In this document: positions 1 to 5,881 of the stretch, one piece after another
Layout: each line of letters starts with the position of its first letter
Numbering within the stretch: position 1 is the first letter of the stretch
Assembly (NCBI GenBank): GCA_963923455.1
Contig: CAWULT010000131.1
Coordinates: 1-12,325 of the forward strand
DNA: 12,325 bases
Source of the DNA: CAWULT01 sp963923455
GTDB taxonomy: Bacteria; Acidobacteriota; Vicinamibacteria; Vicinamibacterales; UBA2999
Direction: 5' to 3'
Translations under genes and position numbers: made by a program
The notes under the pieces: model-generated
What the model saw: the letters and a program-made list of their open reading frames with translations, nothing else
What the model was told of the DNA's origin: nothing
The model's database searches: none

Positions 1-596
1 CCCATGGCCGCGTGCGCGGCGGCGTGCACGGGCCGCGGAAACAGCCAGTAGCACGGGTAGGGGTCGTCGGGCAGGTACGCGACGACGCCGGCGTGCTGTC
101 GCATGACGGCCAGCCAGCTCGCGACCATCGGCTCGCAATCGCGCACGATGTGGACGACGCGGGCGTCGGGGAACAGGCGCAGGACGTACCCGAGTTTGTT
201 GGACAGGTGCGGGTTCTTGTTGAGCACCCGGTACCGCGCGTCCTCGGCGAGCACGTCGCGCCAGTAGTAGCCCCGCATCGCCTCGATCGTGGTCGGGGTC
301 GCGTCGGCGGCGGTCAGGTGCAGGCAGTAGCCGGGCCCGGTGATGCCGCTCCCGTACTGCGCGGCGTCCACGTTGCCGTTGCCGCTCATCGCGCAGGCGC
401 CGTGCTCGTTCCAGCCCGTGTGGTCTTCCCCATCGGGATAGCCGCCCGTGCGCCGCACGCCGGGATGCTGCGACAACAGGTCGAACAGCAGGGTCGTGCC
501 CGACCGCCCGCATCCGACGATGAAGATGGGCGACCGGACACCCGGATACGGCTGCGCCGCCTCCGGCCCGCAGCGGCTCGACTCCCCAGCGTGCAT
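1..596 (-). CDS. Sulfotransferase family protein, 3' end beyond the window
   Basis: The reading frame is open from an ATG at 596 to the left edge, giving 198 codons with no stop, so the C-terminus is missing. Residues 25-34 (IFIVGCGRSG, then TTLL) form a classic 5'-phosphosulfate-binding loop of PAPS-dependent sulfotransferases. Residues 139-160 contain LRLFPDARVVHIVRD followed by a serine at 160, matching the 3'-phosphate-binding segment of the family. The family transfers sulfate from PAPS to hydroxyl or amino groups of glycans or small molecules; the acceptor cannot be read from sequence. The chosen ATG is preceded by GAGGGGAAGAGC, a usable ribosome binding site. An in-frame ATG at 626 would add ten residues but lacks a clear site. 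The gene diverges from the 903-1304 gene and has a sigma-54-type promoter about 160 nt upstream. No signal peptide is seen, so it is probably cytoplasmic. Confidence 0.88.
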   Translation of the reverse strand, partial: MHAGESSRCGPEAAQPYPGVRSPIFIVGCGRSGTTLLFDLLSQHPGVRRTGGYPDGEDHTGWNEHGACAMSGNGNVDAAQYGSGITGPGYCLHLTAADATPTTIEAMRGYYWRDVLAEDARYRVLNKNPHLSNKLGYVLRLFPDARVVHIVRDCEPMVASWLAVMRQHAGVVAYLPDDPYPCYWLFPRPVHAAAHAAM

Positions 597-767
597 GCTC
601 TTCCCCTCGCGCGCCGGCGGCACCATGCGGCCGGCAGACCGACACCTCGCCGGCCGGCCGACACGACGAGTGGCGGCTGCCTGGCGGCGTCGACGCGCGC
701 GGCCCGTCATCTTCCGCGGCTTTCCTTCGGGAATCCCGCGACCCGCGCTGCCGACTCGGCCTGGTCG

Positions 768-783
768 AGCAAGCGGCATGCCA
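768..783 (-). promoter_or_regulatory. Predicted sigma-54 (RpoN) promoter for the sulfotransferase gene
   Basis: Read on the minus strand the sequence is TGGCATGCCGCTTGCT. It fits the -24/-12 consensus TGGCAYG-N4-TTGCW at every defined position, with the GG and GC dinucleotides exactly 12 bases apart. Transcription would begin near 757, leaving a leader of about 160 nt before the ATG at 596. Promoter activity is inferred from sequence only. A fit this good to twelve defined positions is expected only rarely by chance in 12 kb, and its place in a divergent intergenic region supports it. Confidence 0.65.
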
Positions 784-806
784 CGGCGCGCGGCCGAGGC
801 GCGTCA

Positions 807-822
807 TGGCCCGAGTCTTGCT
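807..822 (+). promoter_or_regulatory. Predicted sigma-54 (RpoN) promoter for the 903-1304 gene
   Basis: The plus-strand sequence TGGCCCGAGTCTTGCT fits the sigma-54 consensus TGGCAYG-N4-TTGCW with one deviation (A to C at the fifth base), and the GG-to-GC spacing is correct. Transcription would start near 833, giving a leader of about 70 nt before the ATG at 903. It points away from the matching element on the other strand, with 23 bases between the two -24 ends. On its own it would be moderate evidence; the divergent pairing makes it more credible. Confidence 0.55.
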
Positions 823-845
823 CCGTCGCACGGGTGAGATGCGAA

Positions 846-860
846 TCGATCGGATATCGA
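846..860. repeat. Short inverted repeat TCGAT-N5-ATCGA
   Basis: Two perfect 5-base arms flank a 5-base spacer (TCGATCGGATATCGA), inside the predicted leader of the 903-1304 gene about 14 to 28 bases after the inferred transcription start. It could be a regulator half-site pair, but arms this short occur often by chance. Confidence 0.25.
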
Positions 861-902
861 CACGCTCGCGCAAGCGCGCGCGCAGATGGGAGTGCTGACC
901 AG

Positions 903-1304
903 ATGGCCACGGACGTCCTGCGACAGTTCTTCGCCGAGGCCTCGGGAGCGATGGATCAGCTCTCCGTCCAGGTGCACGCGCTCGCCGAGCGCTTCCGGCG
1001 GCACGAGATGGGCGACGCGCACTCCGGCCTCGCCGCCGTCACGAACGAACTGCGTCAGTTCGTGCTGATGGTGGACGTGCTCTGCGGTCCGCTCGCCATC
1101 GACCCCGAGCGACTGCGGGTCGGCGGCCGGTCGCTCGACGAGCAGATGACGACGCTCGCCCGGCACCTCGAGGCGCTCATCGATGCCCAGGGCCACGAGG
1201 ACTGGCTCACCGTCGCCGACATCCTCGAGCTGGATCTGGATCCCCTGCTGACCGGCTGGGGGCCGCGGCTGCGGGAACTCGGCGCCGAGGCCTGCGCCGC
1301 CTGA
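903..1304 (+). CDS. Small helical protein of unknown function, 133 aa (DUF8042-like)
   Basis: The protein is acidic, predicted almost wholly alpha-helical, with no signal peptide or membrane segment. It has heptad-like stretches at residues 8-35 and 40-60 and a final segment of the form DWLTVADILELDLDPLLTGW. From memory this ending resembles small helical proteins annotated DUF8042, but I cannot verify the match and no biochemical role is known to me. The ATG at 903 is preceded by GGGAG with a 10-base spacer and by a sigma-54-like promoter. The same frame stays open far upstream, but that extension overlaps the sulfotransferase on the other strand and is low-complexity, so the internal start is preferred. 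The gene ends 16 nt from the end of the convergent flagellar operon. Position and predicted promoter hint at a link to motility; this is inference. Confidence 0.75.
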   Translation: MATDVLRQFFAEASGAMDQLSVQVHALAERFRRHEMGDAHSGLAAVTNELRQFVLMVDVLCGPLAIDPERLRVGGRSLDEQMTTLARHLEALIDAQGHEDWLTVADILELDLDPLLTGWGPRLRELGAEACAA

Positions 1305-1320
1305 ACGGACCGGGACCGCG

Positions 1321-2226
1321 CTACGCCGACACGCGGCGCGCGGCCGTGAAGCAGGCCACCGGCTCGAAGCCTCGCCGCGCGTAGAGCGCGCCGGGCGCCT
1401 CCGCCTGCTCGTCGACGAGCAGCGTCACGCGCGGCAGCCCCTGGGAAGTCGCGTACGCGATCGCGTCGTCGAGCAACCGTCCCGCCACGCCGCGCCCGCG
1501 GGCGTCCGGGTGCACCGCCACCTGCGCGATGTGCGCCACGCCCGGCCCGAGCGCGGTCACCATCACGACGCCGAGCAGCCGATCGCCGTCGCGCAGCACG
1601 CGCGTCGCGGCCGGGTCGAAGTGCCCGCAGGCCGGATACTCCACCAGGTTGCGGACGTATCGTTCCCACTCCTCGACTCGCCCGTGGGGGGCGAAGTACA
1701 CGCCGTTCGCGCCGTACGCCGCCCGCAGCAGCGCGGCGGCCCTGGGCACGTCGTCGGCGCGCCACCGCCCGGCCGGCGCGATGTCGAGCGGGTTCGACAC
1801 GTGCGGCGACCGCTGCAGATAGCGGTAGCGGCGCACGTCGAAGCCACGCGCGGCCAGTGCCTCCTCGAAGCCCGGCGCGTCGGCGTAGACGAACACGCCG
1901 ATGCCCTCCACGCCGGCGCGCCGCGCCTCCGAGCAGAGGGCGTCAAGCAGCGCCCGCGTGGCCTCCGGCGAACGCGCGACGATGCCGCCCACCTGCAGCA
2001 GGCCGCCCTCGATCAGGAAGTACGTCCAGCCACGGATGTCGGCGGGGTCGCCATCGTCGGGCACCGCCAGCAGGCCTGCCAGGCGGCCGGCGGCGCGGGC
2101 CTGCTCCACTTCGGCCCAGGTTTCCGTGGTATTCCAGCCGAGCTGGCTGGCCCACCGCAGGTGTTCCTCGCTGTAGAGGGCCCGCATCAGCGCGGCCGGG
2201 GCCTGGCGCCAGTCGACGACCTTCAC
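1321..2226 (-). CDS. GNAT-family acetyltransferase, two-part, coupled to csrA
   Basis: The 301-residue protein has a clear C-terminal GNAT domain (about 150-298). Motif A lies at 236-252, with VAVHPDARGRG and the acetyl-CoA loop R243-G-R-G246-V-A248, followed by a helix and the late motif LYARRGFEP near 281-289. The N-terminal half (about 40-140) has the layout of a second GNAT fold (EALAARGFDVRRYRYLQR near 122-139) but lacks a good acetyl-CoA loop, so it is probably degenerate. The family moves an acyl group from acyl-CoA to an amine; the substrate is unknown. Its GTG start overlaps the csrA stop by four bases (GTGA), so translation is probably coupled to csrA and the gene is the last one of the flagellar transcript. 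Modification of a flagellar protein is possible but not shown. Confidence 0.88.
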   Translation of the reverse strand: MKVVDWRQAPAALMRALYSEEHLRWASQLGWNTTETWAEVEQARAAGRLAGLLAVPDDGDPADIRGWTYFLIEGGLLQVGGIVARSPEATRALLDALCSEARRAGVEGIGVFVYADAPGFEEALAARGFDVRRYRYLQRSPHVSNPLDIAPAGRWRADDVPRAAALLRAAYGANGVYFAPHGRVEEWERYVRNLVEYPACGHFDPAATRVLRDGDRLLGVVMVTALGPGVAHIAQVAVHPDARGRGVAGRLLDDAIAYATSQGLPRVTLLVDEQAEAPGALYARRGFEPVACFTAARRVSA

Positions 2227-2450
2227 GGCAGCCGCAGGCGCGCGGCCAGCGTGGCCACGTCCGGTCCCTGGACGGCCGCCGTCCGGTTGGCGGCCCGGAT
2301 CTCCTCGTAGACCTCTTCGCGGTGTACCGGCACGTCGGGCGGAGCCACGATGCCGAGGCGGACGCCGTCGCGCCCCGCCCGCAACACACGCACCTCGATC
2401 CCGTCGCCGATCCGGATCGCCTCGTGCCGCTTGCGCGTGAACACGAGCAC
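2223..2450 (-). CDS. csrA: Carbon storage regulator CsrA, translational repressor
   Basis: The 75-residue protein begins MLVFTRKRHEAIRIGDGIEV and carries the family core GIVAPPDVPVHREEVY, including R44, a main RNA contact of CsrA. CsrA dimers bind GGA motifs in mRNA leaders and block translation; with FliW they control flagellin synthesis. Position 4 is Phe rather than the usual Leu/Ile, a mild change. About 15 extra C-terminal residues and Asn55 match the longer CsrA type known from Bacillus subtilis, where this part and N55 contribute to FliW binding. The start is GTG, three bases after the fliW stop; the stop overlaps the GNAT start by four bases. CsrA next to FliW is the expected antagonist pair. 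Confidence 0.96.
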   Translation of the reverse strand: MLVFTRKRHEAIRIGDGIEVRVLRAGRDGVRLGIVAPPDVPVHREEVYEEIRAANRTAAVQGPDVATLAARLRLP

Positions 2451-2453
2451 GGC

Positions 2454-2906
2454 CTAGGCTCCCGCGGCGTCGATGACGTGGCGGACGGGATAGAGCCCGT
2501 CGTTCGGCAGGACCTGCCGCCCGAGCATCCGGTCAGGGTTCACGACGATCGGGGCGCGCAGGTTCGCGGTGATCGTGCCATCGGCTTCGACGGCGACGAG
2601 CGCCAGCCACAGCAGCGTCGTGTCCGCCGTCGCCTGCAGGCTGCGCATGTCTGCGGGGCCCAGCACGCACCGGTAGCCGGGTACCACCCGACGCGGGTCG
2701 ACGCCGACGAACGAGGCGCGCGGGCCGTCGACCGACTCGATCCGCTGGAGCGGCGCCGTGTCGTCCGAGGCCAGCAGCACGAAGTGCCGGCAGGCTTCGA
2801 AGCCCGGGATGCCGTCCGGGAACGCGATCGCATGCTCGAGCGCCGGCGGCGGCGCCGTGCACTCGGCCGGACGTGCGTGAGCGCGGAGGTGTGCGTGACG
2901 GGCCAT
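2454..2906 (-). CDS. fliW: Flagellar assembly factor FliW, CsrA antagonist
   Basis: The 150-residue protein shows the FliW signature FPDGIPGFE at residues 29-37, followed by a segment like FVGVDPRRVVPGY (about 66-78) and NLRAPIVVNPDRMLGRQ (about 114-130). FliW binds CsrA and relieves its repression of flagellin mRNA; when flagellin accumulates it sequesters FliW and repression returns. The length is normal for the family, although the N-terminus before the signature is about ten residues longer than usual and basic. The ATG lies 8 nt after the flgL stop. It precedes csrA by three bases, so the two partners are made from one message. Confidence 0.95.
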   Translation of the reverse strand: MARHAHLRAHARPAECTAPPPALEHAIAFPDGIPGFEACRHFVLLASDDTAPLQRIESVDGPRASFVGVDPRRVVPGYRCVLGPADMRSLQATADTTLLWLALVAVEADGTITANLRAPIVVNPDRMLGRQVLPNDGLYPVRHVIDAAGA

Positions 2907-2914
2907 CGATCAGC

Positions 2915-3811
2915 TCAGTTCAAGTAGTCCCACAGCGACAGCTGCAGGCTCCGCCCCGCCGCGCCGAGCGCGGCTTGGTGCGCCGTCTCCGCCTGCTGCA
3001 TGCCGGAGATGGCCTCCGCCAGGTTCGCGTCGCGGAGCTTCGAGATCTCGGCCTGGCTGGCGAGGCGCGCGCCGGACAGGCGGAGCCGCTGGTCGGCGAT
3101 GGACCGCAGGTCGGCGCCGACACGGCTCTGGGTGGCCGTGGTGCGGTCGAAGGCCCGCTCCAGTCCCTCGAGCGCCGCCGACATGCCGGTCTCGTCCCCC
3201 GCCTGCACGGCGACGATCGCGTCGTTCAGCACCGCGAATACGTCCTGCGCGTCGGCGCCCTGGGCGATCGCGGAGCCATCCAGCGCGATCGCGACGAAAC
3301 GGCCGCGGTCGATTTCCGACTCCACCTCGCGCGTCGAGCCGGCGTAGGCACCCACCGTGCCGCCGCCGGTCCTGGCGTAGGGCACCGTCGTGCCCGCGGC
3401 GCCGCCGAACACGTACGTGCCCTGGAACGAGGTGTTGAGATCCTCGAGCACCGAGTCGCGCAGCCCGGCCAGTTCGAGCGCCACGGCATTGCGGGTCGAC
3501 GGGGTGCTGCTGACCCCGCGCGCGCTCATGATCGCCGTCCGCGCCGCCGTCAGCTTCGTCAGCAGGTCGTCGAGCAGCGAGTCCATCACCGTCAGGCGTG
3601 CCTCCGCCGAGTTGCCCGACGCCTCGTAGCGCTCGGTCTGCGCGACGGCGCTCTGCTCGACGATCACGAACGAGTTGGCGGACGGGTCGTCGCTCGGGCG
3701 GCCGATGCGCCGGCCGCTGGCCACCTCGCGCTGCCGGGCGGCGAAGGCCTCGGAGGTCTCCTGGATGGCGAGGTTCGCCTCGCGATACATCGAACCGAAG
3801 GTGATCCGCAT
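2915..3811 (-). CDS. flgL: Flagellar hook-filament junction protein FlgL (HAP3)
   Basis: The 298-residue protein has the flagellin-like N-terminal helix typical of FlgL (MRITFGSMYREANLAIQ), the loop ASGRRIGRPSDDPSA at about 31-45, and the segment DLNTSFQGTYVFGG near 133-146 that is characteristic of FlgL. The C-terminal helix reads AISGMQQAETAHQAALGAAG. FlgL joins the hook to the filament after FlgK and is exported by the flagellar type III system. The length is typical. Its ATG lies two bases after the flgK stop. The same frame is open for about 950 bases upstream inside flgK, but FlgL homology begins at this ATG. Confidence 0.96.
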   Translation of the reverse strand: MRITFGSMYREANLAIQETSEAFAARQREVASGRRIGRPSDDPSANSFVIVEQSAVAQTERYEASGNSAEARLTVMDSLLDDLLTKLTAARTAIMSARGVSSTPSTRNAVALELAGLRDSVLEDLNTSFQGTYVFGGAAGTTVPYARTGGGTVGAYAGSTREVESEIDRGRFVAIALDGSAIAQGADAQDVFAVLNDAIVAVQAGDETGMSAALEGLERAFDRTTATQSRVGADLRSIADQRLRLSGARLASQAEISKLRDANLAEAISGMQQAETAHQAALGAAGRSLQLSLWDYLN

Positions 3812-3813
3812 CG

Positions 3814-5202
3814 CTACCGCCCGACCGCCGAGAACAGCTCGTCGAGGGCCTCGTCGATCACCCGGAAGTACCGGGCGTTGGCCTCGTACGCGCGCTGGTA
3901 CTTGAGCATCATCATCGCTTCCTCGTCGAGCGAGACGCCCGACGCCTGGTCCCGCAGCGCGTCGACCTGGCGCACCACGTCCGCGCGGCTGTCGCGGCCG
4001 TCGGCCGCCTGCTGGGCGTCGCGGCCCACCCGGTACACGAGGCGGCTCCAGCCGTCGACGAACGTCGCGGTATTGCCGTCGAAGATGCGCGCGTCGCCGA
4101 GCCGCGCCAGCGCGAGCGCGTTCGTGTTGTCTCCGGCCGCGGCCACGCCTGCCGCGGCGATGAGCCGGCCGTCGGCCGCGATCGCGGGATCGAGGCGCAT
4201 GTACCGCGCGGCACCGGCAACGCCGGTGGGCGCGTTCGAGTAGGACAGGAAGGCACCGCCCGCGTTGCCGAGCTGGTCGAACCCGGCCGCATGCGCGGTG
4301 TTGACCTCGGTGACGATGGCGGCCGCCAGCGTGTCGAGCCGCGACAGGTAGTCGGGCAACGTGACGTCGCGCGCGGCAATGAAGCCGCCGAGGCGGCCGC
4401 CCGTGATCTGGCTGGTCACGTCGACGCCGCCGCTCACCAGGGCCACGTAGCCGGACGGAGGCGTGCTCTGCGCGGTGATCGCGTACGCCGTCTCCCCCAT
4501 CACGAGGGGCTTGCCGTTGCCGATCGTGATGTCGAGCACACCGTCGCCGCGGTCGAGCGCGTGCACGTCGACGAGTTCGGAGAGCTGGCGGACGAGCGAG
4601 GCCTGCTGGTCCCTCAGGTGCATCGTGTTCTGCGACGCACCGGCCGACCCGATGCTGCGGTTGACTTCCGCCAGCCGGGCCGCGAGCGCGTTGACCTCGT
4701 CGATGCCACCCCTGACACGCTGGTCGGCGTTGGTCCGTGCGTCCGACAGCCGTGCCCACACGTCGCCGAACGCCGCGGTCAGTGCCGTCGCGGCGCGCTG
4801 CACCTCCTGACGCGCCACCGCCGACGTGGGCGCGTCGGCCAGCCGGCCGAACGCGGAGAAGAGTTCCGAGAGCCGAGCATCGATCGACGAGCCGGCCTCG
4901 CCCAGCGACGTTTCGGCCACGCTCAACACGTCGGCCATCGCGGACTCGCGCTGCTCGGCGGGCACCACCTGCAACAGGCGCGCCTCCAGGAAGCGATCGC
5001 GCACGGCGTGGACGTCCTGCACGGTGACGCCCCCACCGACCTCGAGCGCGCTCGTCGCCGCCACCGACGCCATCGTCACGACGCGCCTGGCGTATCCCGG
5101 CGTGTTGACGTTGGCGATGTTCTGTCCGGTCGCGTCGAGCCCCATCTGCTGGGCCGTGAGCGCGCGCGTGGCCATCGCGAGTTCGCCGAAGAGTCCCGCC
5201 AT
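3814..5202 (-). CDS. flgK: Flagellar hook-associated protein FlgK (HAP1)
   Basis: The 462-residue protein starts MAGLFGELAMATRALTAQQM and has the rod/hook-family motif QNIANVNTPGYARR at 27-40. A long helical region follows (about 85-190, including LNALAARLAEVN-like sequence), then the conserved C-terminal segment SGVSLDEEAMMMLKYQRAYEANAR and a final helix. FlgK is the first hook-filament junction protein, exported with the help of FlgN. Length and both ends agree with the family, so the gene looks intact. The ATG follows the flgN stop by two bases, with a weak ribosome binding site, which suggests translational coupling to its own chaperone gene. Confidence 0.97.
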   Translation of the reverse strand: MAGLFGELAMATRALTAQQMGLDATGQNIANVNTPGYARRVVTMASVAATSALEVGGGVTVQDVHAVRDRFLEARLLQVVPAEQRESAMADVLSVAETSLGEAGSSIDARLSELFSAFGRLADAPTSAVARQEVQRAATALTAAFGDVWARLSDARTNADQRVRGGIDEVNALAARLAEVNRSIGSAGASQNTMHLRDQQASLVRQLSELVDVHALDRGDGVLDITIGNGKPLVMGETAYAITAQSTPPSGYVALVSGGVDVTSQITGGRLGGFIAARDVTLPDYLSRLDTLAAAIVTEVNTAHAAGFDQLGNAGGAFLSYSNAPTGVAGAARYMRLDPAIAADGRLIAAAGVAAAGDNTNALALARLGDARIFDGNTATFVDGWSRLVYRVGRDAQQAADGRDSRADVVRQVDALRDQASGVSLDEEAMMMLKYQRAYEANARYFRVIDEALDELFSAVGR

Positions 5203-5204
5203 GG

Positions 5205-5552
5205 TCAGGCCTGCTGGTCGAGGGCGCGGCCGGCGTAGCCGGCCTCCACGCCCGTGGGTCCGTAGCCCGGCGCGCGGTGCGCGGCGGTCGAGAGCCGGAC
5301 GAAGTCCTGCAGCGAGGCGCCCAGGCGCTGGCACCGCAGCAGGGCGCGACGGGCCGCGTCGATCTCGCGCCGCAGGTCGGTCGAGGGCGGCGCGTCGAGG
5401 CGGCTGCCCCACGGCAGGTCCGCCAGCGCGCGTTCGGTCGCTCCCTCGCTGGCGAGCAGCGCCTCGACGTCGGGCCGGGCCAGGGCGCCGGCCGTCTGCT
5501 CGAGCGCCTCGCGCAGGCGCCGGACCGCGGCGTACGCGCGCGTCTCGGTCAT
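5205..5552 (-). CDS. flgN: FlgN-type export chaperone for FlgK/FlgL
   Basis: The protein has 115 residues, is helical, and lacks a signal peptide. Its second half carries the FlgN-like pattern RRALLRCQRLGASLQDFVRL, ending with a G-Y-G-P-T-G segment near 95-100. FlgN binds the C-termini of FlgK and FlgL in the cytoplasm and hands them to the export gate. Sequence conservation in this family is low, so position carries much of the weight: directly after flgM (four-base ATGA overlap) and two bases before flgK. It is somewhat shorter than the 140-160 residues common in other bacteria. Confidence 0.82.
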   Translation of the reverse strand: MTETRAYAAVRRLREALEQTAGALARPDVEALLASEGATERALADLPWGSRLDAPPSTDLRREIDAARRALLRCQRLGASLQDFVRLSTAAHRAPGYGPTGVEAGYAGRALDQQA

Positions 5553-5863
5553 GGCTGCTTCAGCAGATCCGTGATGATGGCATCGGCCAGCGCCTCGCTG
5601 TCGGCGCCGAGCTGACCCGACGCGCGCAGCGCCTTGGCGCGCTCGACGACGTCCGGGCGGATATCGGGCGTCTTCGCCGCCACGTCGAGCGCAGTGGCGA
5701 CGATGTCCTGTGCCCGGCGGGCATCGGGGGACACGTCCACGCGATCGCCGCCGCCCGTCGCCCGCTGGGTCTCTCCGCGGTCGGCCTTCCGGGCACCGGC
5801 GTCCACTCCGCGAAGCGGGTCGGCGTCGGGGAACGGTCGATTGCCGTCAATCTTCATGCTCAT
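5549..5863 (-). CDS. flgM: Anti-sigma-28 factor FlgM
   Basis: The 104-residue protein shows the FlgM layout: a short start (MSMKIDGNRP), a disordered Gly/Thr/Arg-rich N-terminal half, then DRVDVSPDARRAQ near 40-52 and the helical sigma-binding part PDIRPDVVERAKALRASG followed by DSEALADAIITDLL. FlgM holds FliA (sigma-28) inactive until the hook is complete and it is secreted. A Met at codon 3 is an alternative start; the first ATG is preceded by TGGAGA with a 7-base spacer. It sits 18 nt after flgJ, the widest gap in the operon, with no recognisable sigma-28 or sigma-54 promoter in it, and overlaps flgN by four bases. Confidence 0.9.
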   Translation of the reverse strand: MSMKIDGNRPFPDADPLRGVDAGARKADRGETQRATGGGDRVDVSPDARRAQDIVATALDVAAKTPDIRPDVVERAKALRASGQLGADSEALADAIITDLLKQP

Positions 5864-5881
5864 CTCGTGTCTCCAGGCGTG

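Larger units (their letters stand above)
597..902. other. Divergent intergenic region, 306 bases
   Basis: This region lies between the start codons of the minus-strand sulfotransferase and the plus-strand helical-protein gene. It holds two back-to-back sigma-54-like promoter elements (768-783 minus, 807-822 plus) and a short inverted repeat (846-860). Reading frames that cross it have no ribosome binding site and encode arginine- and alanine-rich, low-complexity peptides, so I see no gene inside it. No tRNA or terminator was recognised. Confidence 0.7.

Noticed and set aside
12..902. Upstream extension of the 903-1304 frame on the plus strand
   Set aside because: The extension is low-complexity, overlaps the well-supported sulfotransferase on the opposite strand, and would run through the predicted promoters. 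The ATG at 903 has a ribosome binding site and begins the ordered helical protein.
1305..1320. Possible bidirectional terminator between the convergent stops
   Set aside because: The 16-base gap has no convincing GC stem with a T-run on either strand.
1471..1487. Sigma-54-like sequence on the minus strand inside the GNAT gene (TGGCGGG-ACGG-TTGCT)
   Set aside because: It has two mismatches in the -24 element, lies within a coding region, and has no downstream gene start to serve.
1857..2927. A 356-codon plus-strand frame antisense to GNAT, csrA and fliW
   Set aside because: Composition is Arg/Pro/Ala-rich with no motif, and the minus strand carries three recognised genes with coupled starts across the same bases.
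3812..4759. Upstream extension of the flgL frame inside flgK
   Set aside because: It is a shadow of flgK; the FlgL N-terminal helix begins exactly at the ATG at 3811.
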